Shown: one piece after another, positions 7,834 through 18,000 of the stretch
How the letters are laid out: each line of letters starts with the position of its first letter
Numbering within the stretch: the stretch's first letter is position 1
NCBI GenBank assembly: GCA_044226525.1
Contig: JBGAGV010000006.1
Span: 248,001-312,000, forward strand
Reading direction: 5' to 3'
Length of the DNA: 64,000 nt
Source of the DNA: VFJQ01 sp044226525
GTDB taxonomy: Bacteria; Verrucomicrobiota; Verrucomicrobiia; Chthoniobacterales; Chthoniobacteraceae
Program-made: the position numbers and the translations under genes
Notes under the pieces: generated by a model
Told to the model about the DNA's origin: nothing
Database searches by the model: none
The model's input: only the letters and a program-made list of their open reading frames with translations

Positions 7834-9567
7834 GTGACCGCGCACCAGACTTTCCGGCGACTGGTCCGCGAGTGTCTGCGCTTTCCCGGACGTGTGGTGG
7901 GAATCGTGGTGAGCCTCGCGATCCTGGGCGTGGCCCAGCTTTACCTGACCTGGCTGGTGAAGCTGTGGGCCGAGGGAACCATGGCCCATGGGGACGCGGC
8001 GCTCCTTTCTTCGCTTCTCCTTCGTGCGGTCGTGGCGACGGTCGCCGCCATCCTGGCGGATTACGCCTTTCGCTACTTGCTCAGCAGCGTCAACCAGCGC
8101 CTGATGGAACGGTTGCGCAACGACATCCACGCCAGCTTGCTGAGTCGCAACCTCACCATGGCGAGGGCGCTGCCGACCGGAGAATGGATCGCGCGAGTGC
8201 TCAGCGACGTCGGTGCGCTTTCCACCTTCCTGCGCGATGTGGTGAGGCGGTTGGTCGGTGAGGGGATCGTTCTCATCGGTGCGCTCGGGATGATGTTTCA
8301 TCTGCAATGGCGGCTGGCGCTGGCCGCGTGCCTCCTGGTTCCGCCGGTCGCCTGGCTGCTGCAGTCTCTCGGCCCGTTGATTCGTCGGCACGCCGTCGCA
8401 GCGCAGCAATCGGCAGCCGAACTGAGCGCCACGCTCGGCGAACACTTATCCGGCCTTAGCACGATCAAGGGGTTTCAGACGGAGGGCTTCGAGCACGAGC
8501 GTTTCGGCACCTCTAACGCGCGCGCACGCAGCGAAGTAATGCGCAGCGAGTGGTGGGCGGCCTTGCTGCTGATGCTGGTGTGGCTGGCCACCGGCTTTGG
8601 CCTGCTCGGCATTTTCTGGTATGGCACCCATCTCACGCTCAGCGGCGCTATGACCGCTGGAGGACTGCTGGCCTTCTGTATCTATGCCGGGCAGACGGTC
8701 GAGCCACTGCGCCGCATCGGCGAGGTGCAGGCACTCTTGCAGCGAGTCCTCGCTGCCGCGGAGCGGGTCTATGAAGTGATCGATTTCGGCAGCGTCGAGG
8801 TGGATGGGACCGCATCGCTGCCGCTGCCGGTGCGCGGCGGCCTGAATATCGAAGGGCTTCACTTCCGCTACCGAAGCGAGGAGCCCGTGTTGGAGGGGAT
8901 CGATTTGCGGATCGAGCCGGGTGCGAACGTCGCGCTGGTGGCGGCGAGCGGCGGCGGCAAAAGCACGCTGGCGAGTCTGCTGGTTCGTTTCATCGCTCCG
9001 CAGCGCGGCCGCATTTGCCTCGACGGCGCGGACGTGGGCTCGCTGCGACTGGGCGAACTGCGCCGCGCGGTCTGCGTCGTCGAGCAAAACCCTTTCATCT
9101 TCAGCGGACCGCTCAACGACAATATCCGCTACGGCTCATGGCAGGCGTCGTCGGCTGCCGTCGAATCGGCCGTGACCCTGGCCGGCATGGAGTCGATGGT
9201 CGCTTCCCTGCCCGGCGGGCTGAATGCGGTGCTCGAAGAAGGTGGACGCGATCTTTCCGGAGGCCAGAAACAACGCATCGCCCTGGCGCGAGCGATCGTG
9301 CGTGATCCCGCTCTCCTCGTGCTCGACGAAGTGACCAGCGCCCTCGACGGCGAAAGCGAGGCGCAGATTTTTGCTCAGCTCGACCCATGGCTCCGGCAGC
9401 GCACCGTGCTGGCTTTCTCCCATCGGTTGTCCACGATCAGCCGCTTCCCGCGGGTGATCGTTCTGGACCGCGGTCGAGTTGTCGGGGATGGCAGCGTGGC
9501 CGAACTGCTCCGCAGTTGCCCGGTCTTTTCCCAGTTGTTCGCCGAGCAACTGGCTCCGAAGAGCTGA
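7834..9567 (+). CDS. msbA: MsbA-like ABC exporter (fused membrane and ATPase domains)
   Basis: A 577-residue half-transporter that should work as a homodimer. About six membrane helices lie in residues 20-300. The ATPase domain has Walker A at 371-378 (ASGGGKST), the signature LSGGQKQ at 474-480, Walker B ALLVLDE at 494-499 and an H-loop (FSHRLSTI). The layout matches lipid A flippase MsbA and related lipid/drug exporters. With LpxD, KdtA and LpxB genes nearby, moving a lipid A-type molecule across the inner membrane is the simplest reading, but drug export cannot be excluded. The start is GTG at 7834; a nine-codon ATG frame (7811-7837) overlaps it in another frame. Confidence 0.85.
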   Translation: MTAHQTFRRLVRECLRFPGRVVGIVVSLAILGVAQLYLTWLVKLWAEGTMAHGDAALLSSLLLRAVVATVAAILADYAFRYLLSSVNQRLMERLRNDIHASLLSRNLTMARALPTGEWIARVLSDVGALSTFLRDVVRRLVGEGIVLIGALGMMFHLQWRLALAACLLVPPVAWLLQSLGPLIRRHAVAAQQSAAELSATLGEHLSGLSTIKGFQTEGFEHERFGTSNARARSEVMRSEWWAALLLMLVWLATGFGLLGIFWYGTHLTLSGAMTAGGLLAFCIYAGQTVEPLRRIGEVQALLQRVLAAAERVYEVIDFGSVEVDGTASLPLPVRGGLNIEGLHFRYRSEEPVLEGIDLRIEPGANVALVAASGGGKSTLASLLVRFIAPQRGRICLDGADVGSLRLGELRRAVCVVEQNPFIFSGPLNDNIRYGSWQASSAAVESAVTLAGMESMVASLPGGLNAVLEEGGRDLSGGQKQRIALARAIVRDPALLVLDEVTSALDGESEAQIFAQLDPWLRQRTVLAFSHRLSTISRFPRVIVLDRGRVVGDGSVAELLRSCPVFSQLFAEQLAPKS

Positions 9568-9678
9568 GTGCGGATCGCTCGTGACTGTCTTGGCAAGTCT
9601 CGGTAGGCAGTGGATTCTCTGACTGATGATTCCGTTGAATCCCCCGATCGAACTTTTGCCGGATGAACTCCCTCCGTC

Positions 9679-10581
9679 GTGATCGCGATTGACGGATTGA
9701 CCAAGTCTTTTGGTTCGCGGCGGGCGCTCGATGCGGTCAGTTGCCGCGTGCCCAAGGGAACCCTCTTCGGGCTCGTCGGCCACAACGGCGCCGGCAAGAG
9801 CACGCTCATCGGCGTCATCCTCGGCCAGGTCATTCCCGACGCGGGGATGGTGCGGATCGATGGGCACGACGTCTTTGCCGAGCGAGCCCAGGCGCTGGCG
9901 AAAGTGGGCGCCATTTACGAGGCGCCGGCGTTTTACGATTACCTGAGCGGGGAGCGAAACCTGCGAATTCTCTGCGAATACACCGGGAGCGTGGACCCGG
10001 CGCGCCTGCGGAAGATTGTGGAGATGGTCGGGTTGCAGGGCCGGATTGCGGACCGGGTGGGAACGTATTCGCACGGGATGCGCCAGCGCCTTGCGATCGC
10101 GCAGGCGCTTTTGCCGGAGCCGGAGTTGCTCATTTTCGATGAGCCTGCCGAGGGACTCGACCCGGAGGCGATCATCGAGACGCGCACGCTGCTCCGGCAG
10201 CTCCATGCGGAATGGGGCATGACCATCGTGATTTCGTCGCATCACCTCAGCGAAATGGAGCAGTTGTGCACGCACCTCGCCGTCATGCGGGAGGGGCGGG
10301 TGCTTTATGCGGGGGACTGGCTGAAGGCGCGCGCGGACGGGGGACGGATCGTGCTGAAGGTGGATCGGCAGGACGACGCCGTGCGCGGGTTGAGCGCGGC
10401 GGGGCTGGTGCGTGCAGAGTCCGCCGGCACCGGAGTGGAAATGCTGCCGGGCGTCACCGTGGCGGAGGTCGCGCGGTGGCTGGTCGCGAACGGGTTTAAT
10501 GTGGAGTCGCTCTCGCCGGCCGAGCGCACGCTGGAGAGTTTCTATCTCGACGCCATTCATCCTCCGCCGGACCGCCCATGA
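9679..10581 (+). CDS. ABC transporter ATP-binding protein
   Basis: A 300-residue ATPase subunit of an ABC-2 type exporter. Walker A is at 34-42 (GHNGAGKST), the signature region YSHGMRQRL at 130-138, and Walker B LLIFDEPAEGLDP starts near 150. It is followed by a switch histidine (SSHHLSEME). About 90 C-terminal residues form an accessory domain, as in the CcmA/NatA/BcrA group. The start is GTG at 9679. It overlaps the following permease (CCATGA), so the two form one transporter. The substrate is unknown; the location inside the lipid/acyl cluster suggests a lipid or glycolipid, which is inference. Confidence 0.92.
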   Translation: MIAIDGLTKSFGSRRALDAVSCRVPKGTLFGLVGHNGAGKSTLIGVILGQVIPDAGMVRIDGHDVFAERAQALAKVGAIYEAPAFYDYLSGERNLRILCEYTGSVDPARLRKIVEMVGLQGRIADRVGTYSHGMRQRLAIAQALLPEPELLIFDEPAEGLDPEAIIETRTLLRQLHAEWGMTIVISSHHLSEMEQLCTHLAVMREGRVLYAGDWLKARADGGRIVLKVDRQDDAVRGLSAAGLVRAESAGTGVEMLPGVTVAEVARWLVANGFNVESLSPAERTLESFYLDAIHPPPDRP

Positions 10582-11432
10582 ATTTCGAGATGTTCTTCCG
10601 AGCCTTGCGAAATGAGTTGCTGAAGCTGTGCAGCCGGAAACGCAGCTATCTCGGCTTCGCCGTTTTCGTGCTCACGGAATTCATCGTCGTCTGGCTATGG
10701 AACAGCCGCGTCTTGCGAGAGCCGCTGACCACGCTGCTGGAGAAGAACGGGCTTCGCTGGGAGGACTGTTCCAGCGCGCTGTCGATCGCGTGTTTTGCCG
10801 TGAGTTTCGGCGTCGGCTTGGTCGCCGGTTTGTATCTCGCGCTGGTGGGGGGAGATCTGGTGGCGAAGGAATTCGAAGAGGGCACGATCCGAATGGTCAT
10901 GGCGCGTCCGATTTCCCGGGCGCGATTGTTTGCCGTCAAGGCGATGGCTGGCGTGGCTTACACGTTTGTCCTGGCGCTGTTTGTCGGCGCGAGCAGCCTC
11001 GCGGTCGGCTGGATCGGACAGCACCGGGCGGGGAACATGTGGGTCTATCATCCGCTGGAGAAAATCTCGGCGGTTTACCCCGCGGGCGAGGGCCTGCAGC
11101 GCTACCTGGTCGCCATCCTGCTTCTGGCTTTGAGCTACCAGGCGATCTCGGCTTTGGCGCTGATGTGCTCGTGCCTGAAGATCAAGCCGGCTACCGCCAC
11201 CGTGCTGACGCTCTCGTATCTCTCGGTGGACTTCGGTTTTTACAGCATTCCGTTTTTCGCGCCGCATCACCAGTGGTTCCTCTCTCACCATGTATCCTGC
11301 TGGGTGCGGGTGTTCCAATACCAGCCGCCCTGGCACGGTATTGCGACCTCGCTGGTGTTGCTCGCGGCCATCTCGGCGTCCTGCTGGCTGATCGGTCTGG
11401 CCTGTTTCTCCGCTCGTGATATCAAGACGTAG
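10578..11432 (+). CDS. ABC-2 type permease
   Basis: Membrane partner of the preceding ATPase, 284 residues with about six hydrophobic segments (for example YLGFAVFVLTEFIVVWLW, FAVSFGVGLVAGLYLALVGG, ISALALMCSC and the C-terminal LLAAISASCWLIGLACF). The phrase DLVAKEFEEGTIRMVMARPISR is the characteristic cytoplasmic loop of ABC-2 permeases (E-x-x-x-G-T). It starts four bases inside the ATPase gene, showing translational coupling. Acts in the inner membrane; substrate unknown. Confidence 0.9.
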   Translation: MNFEMFFRALRNELLKLCSRKRSYLGFAVFVLTEFIVVWLWNSRVLREPLTTLLEKNGLRWEDCSSALSIACFAVSFGVGLVAGLYLALVGGDLVAKEFEEGTIRMVMARPISRARLFAVKAMAGVAYTFVLALFVGASSLAVGWIGQHRAGNMWVYHPLEKISAVYPAGEGLQRYLVAILLLALSYQAISALALMCSCLKIKPATATVLTLSYLSVDFGFYSIPFFAPHHQWFLSHHVSCWVRVFQYQPPWHGIATSLVLLAAISASCWLIGLACFSARDIKT

Positions 11433-11473
11433 ATGTTGTCATTGATCTTCTTTTCCGGCCTTCGGAGGCAGCG

Positions 11474-12742
11474 ATGAAGCGACGCGTCGTGGTCACGGGG
11501 CTGGGCATGGTGTCGCCGATCGGGATTGGGGTGAAGAGATTCTGGGAAGCCGCGCTGGCGGGACGTTCGGGCATCACCGCGCTCCAGTCTCTCGAGTCCT
11601 TTCCGTCCGAGAGCTACCGCTCGAAGGTGGCCGGGCAGATTCCGCAGTTTTCCCCGGACGAATGGCTGCCCGGCGGCGAGGGCGAGCGAGTGGACCGGTA
11701 TGCGCAGTTTGCGCTGGTCGCCAGCCGGGAGGCGATCGAAGACGCGGGCTTGTCCATGCCGCGGGCAGAGCCGGCGCGGGTCGGCGTGATGGTGGGCGCG
11801 GGGATGGGTGGCATGATGATGGGCGAGCGCGAGTTTCGCCGGCTGCACGGCGAGAAGAAACCGCAGCGCGTTCATCCGCATTTGATTCCGGTCATCACGC
11901 TGAACTCCGCGTCGGGAATCGTCGCGATGGTGCATGGTGCCAAAGGCCCCAACCTCACCATCTCGACCGCTTGTTCATCGAGTGCGCACGCGCTCGGGCT
12001 CGCCTTCGAGTGCATCCGCGACGGACGGGCGGATGTGATGATCGTGGTCGGCGCGGAAGCGAGTCTGACGCCGCTCGTGTTCGCGGGCTTCTGCGCGTTG
12101 CGCGCGCTTTCGACGAGCTACAACGATACGCCGGAAAAAGCATCGCGGCCATTCGACCGGGGGCGCGACGGTTTCGTCATGGGCGAGGGCGCCGGCGCGC
12201 TGATCCTCGAATCGCTCACCCACGCGAAGAAGCGAAAGGCGCGCCTTTATGCCGAGGTCGCGGGTTATGCCGCGACGTGCGAAGCCTACCACATGGTCAT
12301 TCCCCGGGAGGATGGAAGCGATGTCGCTGCCACCATGCGTCTCGCCTTGAAATCGGCCGGGATGACGCCGGCGCAGGTCGATTACATCAATGCGCACGCC
12401 ACCTCGACTTCGCTCGGCGATACCGTCGAAGCGAGCGCGATCCGGCAGCTCTTTCAGCGGCGCGCGGATGCGATCGCGGTGAGCGCGACGAAGTCGCTCG
12501 TCGGCCACACGCTCGGTGCGGCGGGGGCGATCGGAGCGGTCGCGACGACGCTCTCCATTCACACGGGGCACATCCACCCGACCGCCAATTTCGAGACCCC
12601 CGATCCCGCGTGCCGTCTCGCCGGCCTCAGCGGATCGGCGCAGAAGAGGCGGGTCCGGGCGGCGCTCGTGAACGCGTTTGGCTTCGGGGGGAATAACGCC
12701 TGCGTCGTGCTCAAAAAAGTTGTCACGGACGGAGCGCGATGA
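11474..12742 (+). CDS. fabF: beta-ketoacyl-ACP synthase II (FabF-type)
   Basis: A 422-residue thiolase-fold condensing enzyme that elongates acyl-ACP with malonyl-ACP. The triad is intact: Cys167 in STACSSS, His308 in NAHATSTSLGD and His345 in VGHTLGAAGA. A good ribosome-binding site (GGAGGCAGCG) precedes the ATG. An ACP gene follows only 13 bases downstream, and then LpxD, so this looks like a dedicated acyl-supply set rather than the housekeeping fab operon (no fabD, fabG or plsX nearby). Such FabF-ACP pairs also occur in secondary fatty-acid and aryl polyene pathways. Confidence 0.92.
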   Translation: MKRRVVVTGLGMVSPIGIGVKRFWEAALAGRSGITALQSLESFPSESYRSKVAGQIPQFSPDEWLPGGEGERVDRYAQFALVASREAIEDAGLSMPRAEPARVGVMVGAGMGGMMMGEREFRRLHGEKKPQRVHPHLIPVITLNSASGIVAMVHGAKGPNLTISTACSSSAHALGLAFECIRDGRADVMIVVGAEASLTPLVFAGFCALRALSTSYNDTPEKASRPFDRGRDGFVMGEGAGALILESLTHAKKRKARLYAEVAGYAATCEAYHMVIPREDGSDVAATMRLALKSAGMTPAQVDYINAHATSTSLGDTVEASAIRQLFQRRADAIAVSATKSLVGHTLGAAGAIGAVATTLSIHTGHIHPTANFETPDPACRLAGLSGSAQKRRVRAALVNAFGFGGNNACVVLKKVVTDGAR

Positions 12743-12755
12743 AAAAAGGGCGGTA

Positions 12756-13070
12756 GTGTCCACCCGTTCATTTGAAACCGAGATCATTCAGGCGCTCGCC
12801 AAGGCGCTGAAACGAGATGCGTCCACCATTCACGCGAAGGATCATCTCCGCGAAGACCTGGGGCTGGATTCGCTCGCGGTGATCGAACTGCTCTTCAAGC
12901 TCGAAGAGGCGTTTGATCTGGAGATTCCCGACCGGGATCTTGCGAGCCTCACCACGGTCGCAGCGGTGTCGGCCTACATCGAGGAACGCGCGCCGAAGGC
13001 GGCGCGCGCCGTGAAGTCCAGGGCCGTGACAAAGAAAAACCCGGCCAAGGCGCGCCGCACTAAGGCCTGA
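12756..13070 (+). CDS. acyl carrier protein with basic C-terminal tail
   Basis: A 104-residue acyl carrier protein. Ser39 in DLGLDSLAVIELL is the 4'-phosphopantetheine attachment site, and helices II and III follow (EEAFDLEIPDRDLASL). The start is taken as GTG 12756, which gives the normal ACP length; an in-frame extension into fabF has no ACP character. Odd: after the ACP fold (ending near residue 80) there are about 25 residues rich in Lys, Arg and Ala (for example KSRAVTKKNPAKARRTKA), unlike the acidic housekeeping ACP. It should carry chains for the adjacent FabF and LpxD. Confidence 0.9.
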   Translation: MSTRSFETEIIQALAKALKRDASTIHAKDHLREDLGLDSLAVIELLFKLEEAFDLEIPDRDLASLTTVAAVSAYIEERAPKAARAVKSRAVTKKNPAKARRTKA

Positions 13071-13072
13071 TC

Positions 13073-14176
13073 ATGGCCGCGGTGCCTCCTCCGGTTTCGA
13101 TCACGCTGGCCGAGATTCACCGCCTCGTGGGCGGCGAATTGCACGGGGACGGACGCACCTGCTTGTCGGCGGTAGCCGGGCTCGACGAGGCTGGCCCCGA
13201 CGCGCTTTCGTTTGTGGCGAGTGAAAAGGCGCTCCAGGGACTGGGCTCATTGCGGGCCGGGGCCTTGCTGGTGCGCCGTCACCTCTCCGGGATGGCCATT
13301 CCGCATATCGTCGTGGGCAGTCCGCTGTTCGCCTTTGCGCAGGTGGCCGAACGATATTTCGTCCGGCGCGACCCGCCCCGCGGCATTGCGTCCGACCTGA
13401 TCCAGGGAGCGGATGTGCGGATCGGTCCGGCTGCTTCCATCTGGCCCCGCGTGACGTTGGGCGATCGCGTAACGCTTGGCGCGCGGGTGACGCTTTACCC
13501 CGGCGTGTTCATCGGCTCGGATTGCTGCATCGGCGACGACACGGTTCTGCACCCGAACGTCGTGATTCGCGATGGATGCAGCCTCGGCGCGAGAGTCGTC
13601 GTCCACAGCGGGACGGTGATCGGTGCCGACGGGTTTCGCTATTTTCCCTACGAGGGCCGGCAGCAGAAGGTGCCGCAACTCGGGGGTGTGACCATCGAAG
13701 ACGACGTCGAACTCGGCGCTAACGTCACGATTGACCGGGCCACCTTTGGCCAGACCGTGGTCCAGCGCGGCTCAAAGATCGATAATCTCGTGCAGATCGG
13801 CCACAACGCCGTCGTCGGCGAACACTCGGTCCTCGTCGCCCAGGTCGGCATCGCGGGCAGCGCCGCCATCGGGCATCACGTGGTGATCGGAGGGCAGGCG
13901 GGCGTGGCCGATCACGTCAGCGTGGGAGAGCACGTCACGATCGCCGCGCAGGCCGGAGTGAACCGGGACCTCGCACCGAACCAGACGGTTTCGGGAGCGC
14001 CGGTGTTGCCTCATATGCACTCGCTCCAGGTGGGGGCGGTGATTCCCCTTTTGCCCGAGCTGCGGCAGACCATCCGGGCTTTGAAGCGGCAGGTGACCCT
14101 GCTTGAGGAGAAACTCGCCGCCGCGAAAAAAGCGACAACTGCACGGAAACGTCCGCGGAAGCGACCGGCGAAATAG
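13073..14176 (+). CDS. lpxD: UDP-3-O-acylglucosamine N-acyltransferase (LpxD)
   Basis: Lipid A pathway enzyme that adds a 3-hydroxyacyl chain from acyl-ACP to the 2-amino group of UDP-3-O-acylglucosamine. It has an N-terminal uridine-binding domain (residues 10-100) and a left-handed beta-helix of hexapeptide repeats (about 110-310) with the family signatures VIGADGFRY and NVTIDRATFG, and catalytic His244 in NLVQIGHN. The C-terminal coiled segment ends in a strongly basic tail (TARKRPRKRPAK). At 367 residues it is slightly longer than usual because of that tail. It starts two bases after the ACP stop, so acyl carrier and transferase are co-transcribed. Confidence 0.95.
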   Translation: MAAVPPPVSITLAEIHRLVGGELHGDGRTCLSAVAGLDEAGPDALSFVASEKALQGLGSLRAGALLVRRHLSGMAIPHIVVGSPLFAFAQVAERYFVRRDPPRGIASDLIQGADVRIGPAASIWPRVTLGDRVTLGARVTLYPGVFIGSDCCIGDDTVLHPNVVIRDGCSLGARVVVHSGTVIGADGFRYFPYEGRQQKVPQLGGVTIEDDVELGANVTIDRATFGQTVVQRGSKIDNLVQIGHNAVVGEHSVLVAQVGIAGSAAIGHHVVIGGQAGVADHVSVGEHVTIAAQAGVNRDLAPNQTVSGAPVLPHMHSLQVGAVIPLLPELRQTIRALKRQVTLLEEKLAAAKKATTARKRPRKRPAK

Positions 14177-14187
14177 CTTTCCGCGGA
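14152..14187. terminator. inverted repeat between convergent lpxD and membrane-protein genes
   Basis: TCCGCGGAAGC at 14152-14162 pairs with GCTTTCCGCGGA at 14176-14187 (one bulged base) around a 13-base loop. It spans the lpxD stop codon and sits just before the end of the convergent gene. A hairpin is likely and could end transcription from either side. There is no T-tract, so an intrinsic terminator is unproven. Confidence 0.35.
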
Positions 14188-14198
14188 TCTGTGGGAAG

Positions 14199-14909
14199 TC
14201 AGGCGTCCCCGGCCTGCGAGGAGCGCATCGAAGGAATCTCGCCGGGGAGCAGCGCGACAATGAGGAAGAAGTAGATGAAAATTCCGCCGGCGCTCAGCCA
14301 TTCCCAAAACGCGAAACTTAAATAAAGAGGCACGCTGAGCTCCGCCCAGCGCGGTCCCACCCACCCGAGGTCTGCGCCGAACAAGTAGAGATACCCTTGG
14401 CTCAGCCCGGTGCCGATCAAGGGACCCGCGGAAAGAAGCAGAACGATCCCGACGCCCCACGCGGGCCATCGGCGCTGCGTGACGAGCCAGCGAGTGAGGC
14501 AGAGCCAGAAGCCCGGAATGCCCAGCAGCAGGCCGAAGAAAGTGACGATGGACAGGACCTCGTGCAGCTTGTGCGTGTGCAGCGAAATACTCTGGGTCAG
14601 CAGCCGTTCGCAGCCCACCGCGATGGCTCCCACACAACCCGTCGCCAGAGCGCGGAAGGCGAAGCGCGCGGTCTTTGGTGCGAGCGGCGCGCAGCGGCTC
14701 CGGAGGTATCCACAAATCGGCAGCGCCATGAAAAAAGAGACGATCAGCCCGAAGCAGCAGTAAGCGAAGCCGTGGGGATTTGATACCGCGGAACTCAGCG
14801 TGGAGAGCGGGCTGTAGCGCCAGTCGAAAGTGCCATCGAGGAAGTGCGCGGACAGTGCGCCGCCCCCAAAAAAGCAGAGCGTGCCCAGCGGATACCAGAC
14901 GCGAAGCAT
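14199..14909 (-). CDS. multi-pass membrane protein, DUF998-like
   Basis: About 236 residues with roughly six or seven hydrophobic segments, for example WYPLGTLCFFGGGAL, FAYCCFGLIVSFFMALPI, VLSIVTFFGLLLGIPGFWL, GVGIVLLLSAGPLIGTGL and SAGGIFIYFFLIVALL. The phrase RYSPLSTLSS before the second segment recalls DUF998 membrane proteins, but this is a weak match. The start could be ATG 14909 or GTG 14930; longer versions run into the polyketide synthase coding region. It lies about 140 bases downstream of that gene on the same strand and may be the last gene of its operon. Function unknown. Confidence 0.7.
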   Translation of the reverse strand: MLRVWYPLGTLCFFGGGALSAHFLDGTFDWRYSPLSTLSSAVSNPHGFAYCCFGLIVSFFMALPICGYLRSRCAPLAPKTARFAFRALATGCVGAIAVGCERLLTQSISLHTHKLHEVLSIVTFFGLLLGIPGFWLCLTRWLVTQRRWPAWGVGIVLLLSAGPLIGTGLSQGYLYLFGADLGWVGPRWAELSVPLYLSFAFWEWLSAGGIFIYFFLIVALLPGEIPSMRSSQAGDA

Positions 14910-15049
14910 GAACCGTTTGCTCCACCCCACACTGCCGCCGGCAAAGATGGCTTCGCGAGCTCGAGGTGGAGAGAGACTGTTGGTGTTCAACTCGAAAGAC
15001 GATTTCACAAGCTGTCTGCCGGGGCAAGAAACCAGCGCGCGCTCCGCGT

Positions 15050-18000
15050 TCAGACGAAAAGTTTCCGCACGCGTTCGGGCACGGTGAGGAACGGCGCGGT
15101 GCGTTCTTCCGCCATTTCCGCGTCGCTCAGGCGGAGGCTCCACCGGCGTCCGTCGGGACGATTCCGCCAGCGTGGGTGCATCCAGTTATATTGCTCGGCG
15201 TATTCGATCACCCACGGCTCGAACACCGCGTTGATGCGACGCGTCAGATCGGGAAGTGACTCGCCCTGCACCGGCAGGATCGGGGGCTCGAACCGCACGG
15301 CGACCCGCCCCGCGCCGGATCGGATCGCTACGGCGGGAATGACCGGTGCGCCGTGCAACACGGCAAGGCGCGCCGGGCCGGATGGGCAGGTGGCGGCCAG
15401 CCCGAGGAAGTCCGCGACGAGGCCACCAGCAGGCGTGTTCAAGTCGGTCATCAGACCGATAATTTTGCCCGCGCGCACAGCGTTCGAGATCGCTTCGACG
15501 TCGCTGCTGTCGATCCATTCGATGCCATAGGCGGCGCGAATTTCCTGAAAGACCCGGTCGCTCAGCGGATTGAACGCGCGCCGATACACTCCGACGACCG
15601 GCAGGCCGGCACGGGCGGCATGAGGCAGAACTGATTCCCAGCTTCCGAGATGCACGCCGCACAGGATCACGCCGCGACCACGAGCATGGCTTTGAAAAAG
15701 CCGCTCGTGATGCTCGAACTCGGCCGCCACGTCGGCGTGGCGCAGACCTTCGAGATAACTGCTCAGATGATGCTGGAAAGCGAGCCGGACCAGGCGCGCG
15801 CGCTCGGCGTCGGAAAGGTTCGGGCCGAAGACAAGTTTCAGGTTCCGCACCGCCCAATTCCAGTCGGGCCGAAAGACGGTGGTTGCCACCGGAGTGAGCA
15901 TGCGCAGGTAAGCTTGCGCCCGAGAAAAGTCGGCCCGGCTGAAGACGGTTTGCAGTGCCCGCACGGCCAGCCATTCCAGGTGGAAGCGAGCTTGCAGAGC
16001 GATCGAGGCGGCGGGTGGTTCGATCTGGACCGGCGTCGGAGCGATGGCCGCAGCGGAAATTTCCGCCGAAGCACGGGGCGGGAGTTCGACGGGCCGAGGT
16101 GTCGGCGGGGTGGTTGGGGCGTAGCCCCCGGCCACCGTTTCAAGCAGCCTCGCTGCGAGTTTTGCGAGAGACAGGCCCGGCTGAATGCTGCCAAGCGGAA
16201 GCGGCACTTTGAGCGCCGCCTCGAGCCGATTCGCCAGTTCCACGCCCATCAGCGAGTCGAAGCCCATTTCGCCCAGCGGTCGGTGCATGTCGAGCCGCGC
16301 CGCGGAGGTGTGCAGGACGTGAGCGGCCTGCTCGGTGAGTTGCGTGGTGAGCGCGGCCAGTCGTTCGCCTGCGGGCAGCGCGAGGATCGTGGAGATCGCA
16401 CTTTCCGAGCTGGCGTCCGGCCCGGACGGCAGGCTCTCCAGCAAGTCGGCAAAGCGCGCGGAACGGGCGAGCCCGGGCATGCGATCCGCCGCCTTTCGCC
16501 AGTCGATCCGGAAGGCGCCCACCTGGACGGCGCTGCTTTGGAGCAGGCGCCCGAGGATTCCCGTCGCCTCACCCGCCGTCAGACCGGAGATGCCGTGATG
16601 CTCCAGGGTCGCGCCCAGCCCGGCCGTCCGCGAGACATATCCCACGTCGGTCAGCATCCCCCAGTCGATGGCCAGTGCCGGCAGCCCGAGGGCGCGCCGA
16701 TGGTGAGCCAGCGCGTCGAGGAAACTGTTGGCCGCCGCGTAACTCGCCTGGCCGGGGTTGCCCACGATGCCACTCACCGACGAGAAGAGGACGAAAAAGT
16801 CGAGGTCGAGCTTCGCGGTTCTCGTGTGCAGATTCCACGAACCGGAAGCCTTCGGCGCCGTCACGCGCCGGAACGCTTCGCCGTTTTGCTGGAGCAGCGT
16901 TTGATCTTCGATCACCATCGCGGAGTGCACCACGCCGCGCAGGGGCGGCATTCGTTGCGCGATGGTGGAGAAGACAACATCCGCGTCCTCCGGTCGTGCG
17001 ACATCGGCGGCGAGGGCGAGCACGTTGGCGCCGCTTGCCTGCAGGTGAACCAGCGTCTCCGGAGACGCGCCGGAGCGGCTGACCACAGCGAGATGCCGCG
17101 CCCCGTTGTGCAGCATCCATTCCGCGACCGCCAGACCGAACCCGCTCGGTCCCCCCGTGATCAGATAAGTCGCATCGGCCCGGAATGGCATCGGCGGGTC
17201 GTCCGGACCGGGCATCGAGAGAGGGGGCGCCGCGTCGCGGGCGAGCACGATCTTCCCCATGTGCCGCGCCTGCGACATCGCGCGGAAAGCCTCCCCGGCC
17301 TCAGCGAAGGCGAACCGGCGCAAGGGCAGCGGACGGAAACGGCCTGCCACGACCAGATCCATCACCTCCCGCAGCATCGAACGCATCGAGGCAGGCTGAT
17401 CGCGAAGCAACTGCGCGAGATCGATGGCGAAGAAGGAAAGGTTGTTTCGGAAAGGGCGAAGTTCGAGCGCGGTATTTGCGTAGATGTCGCGCTTGCCGAT
17501 TTCCAGGAAGCGACCGCCCGGGGCGAGGCATGCGATGCCTTTGGCGATCGCTTCGCCGGACAGTGAGTTGAGCACCAGATCCACGCCGCACCCCTCTGTG
17601 AGCGCTCGCACTTCGTCGTCAAAGGTCAGCGAGCGGGAGTCCATCACGTAGCGAACGCCGAGCGAGCGCAGATGCTCCCGTTTTTCCGGACTTCCCGCGG
17701 TGGCAAAAATCTCAGCCCCGAAATGCCCCGCGACCTGCACCGCGGCCAGACCGACTCCGCCCGTGGCCGCATGAATCAGCACGCGCTCACCTCGCTGCAA
17801 ACGCCCGAGATGATGCAGCGCGAACCATGCGGTGAGGAAGGCGACCGGAATGGTGACCGCTTCGTCGTCGCTCAGTCCAGCGGGCTTTCGGATGACGCGA
17901 GTGGCCGGCAGGGTGAGATGCGAACCGAAACTTCCCGGGGCGATGGCCACGACCTCGTCGCCGACCGCGAATTCATCCACGCCGTCCCCGACTGCCACGA

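Noticed and set aside
15650..17566. 638-codon plus-strand frame (and a similar one at 18509-19933)
   Set aside because: Antisense to the polyketide synthase, whose domains and catalytic residues are unambiguous; the plus-strand products are Arg/His-rich without motifs.
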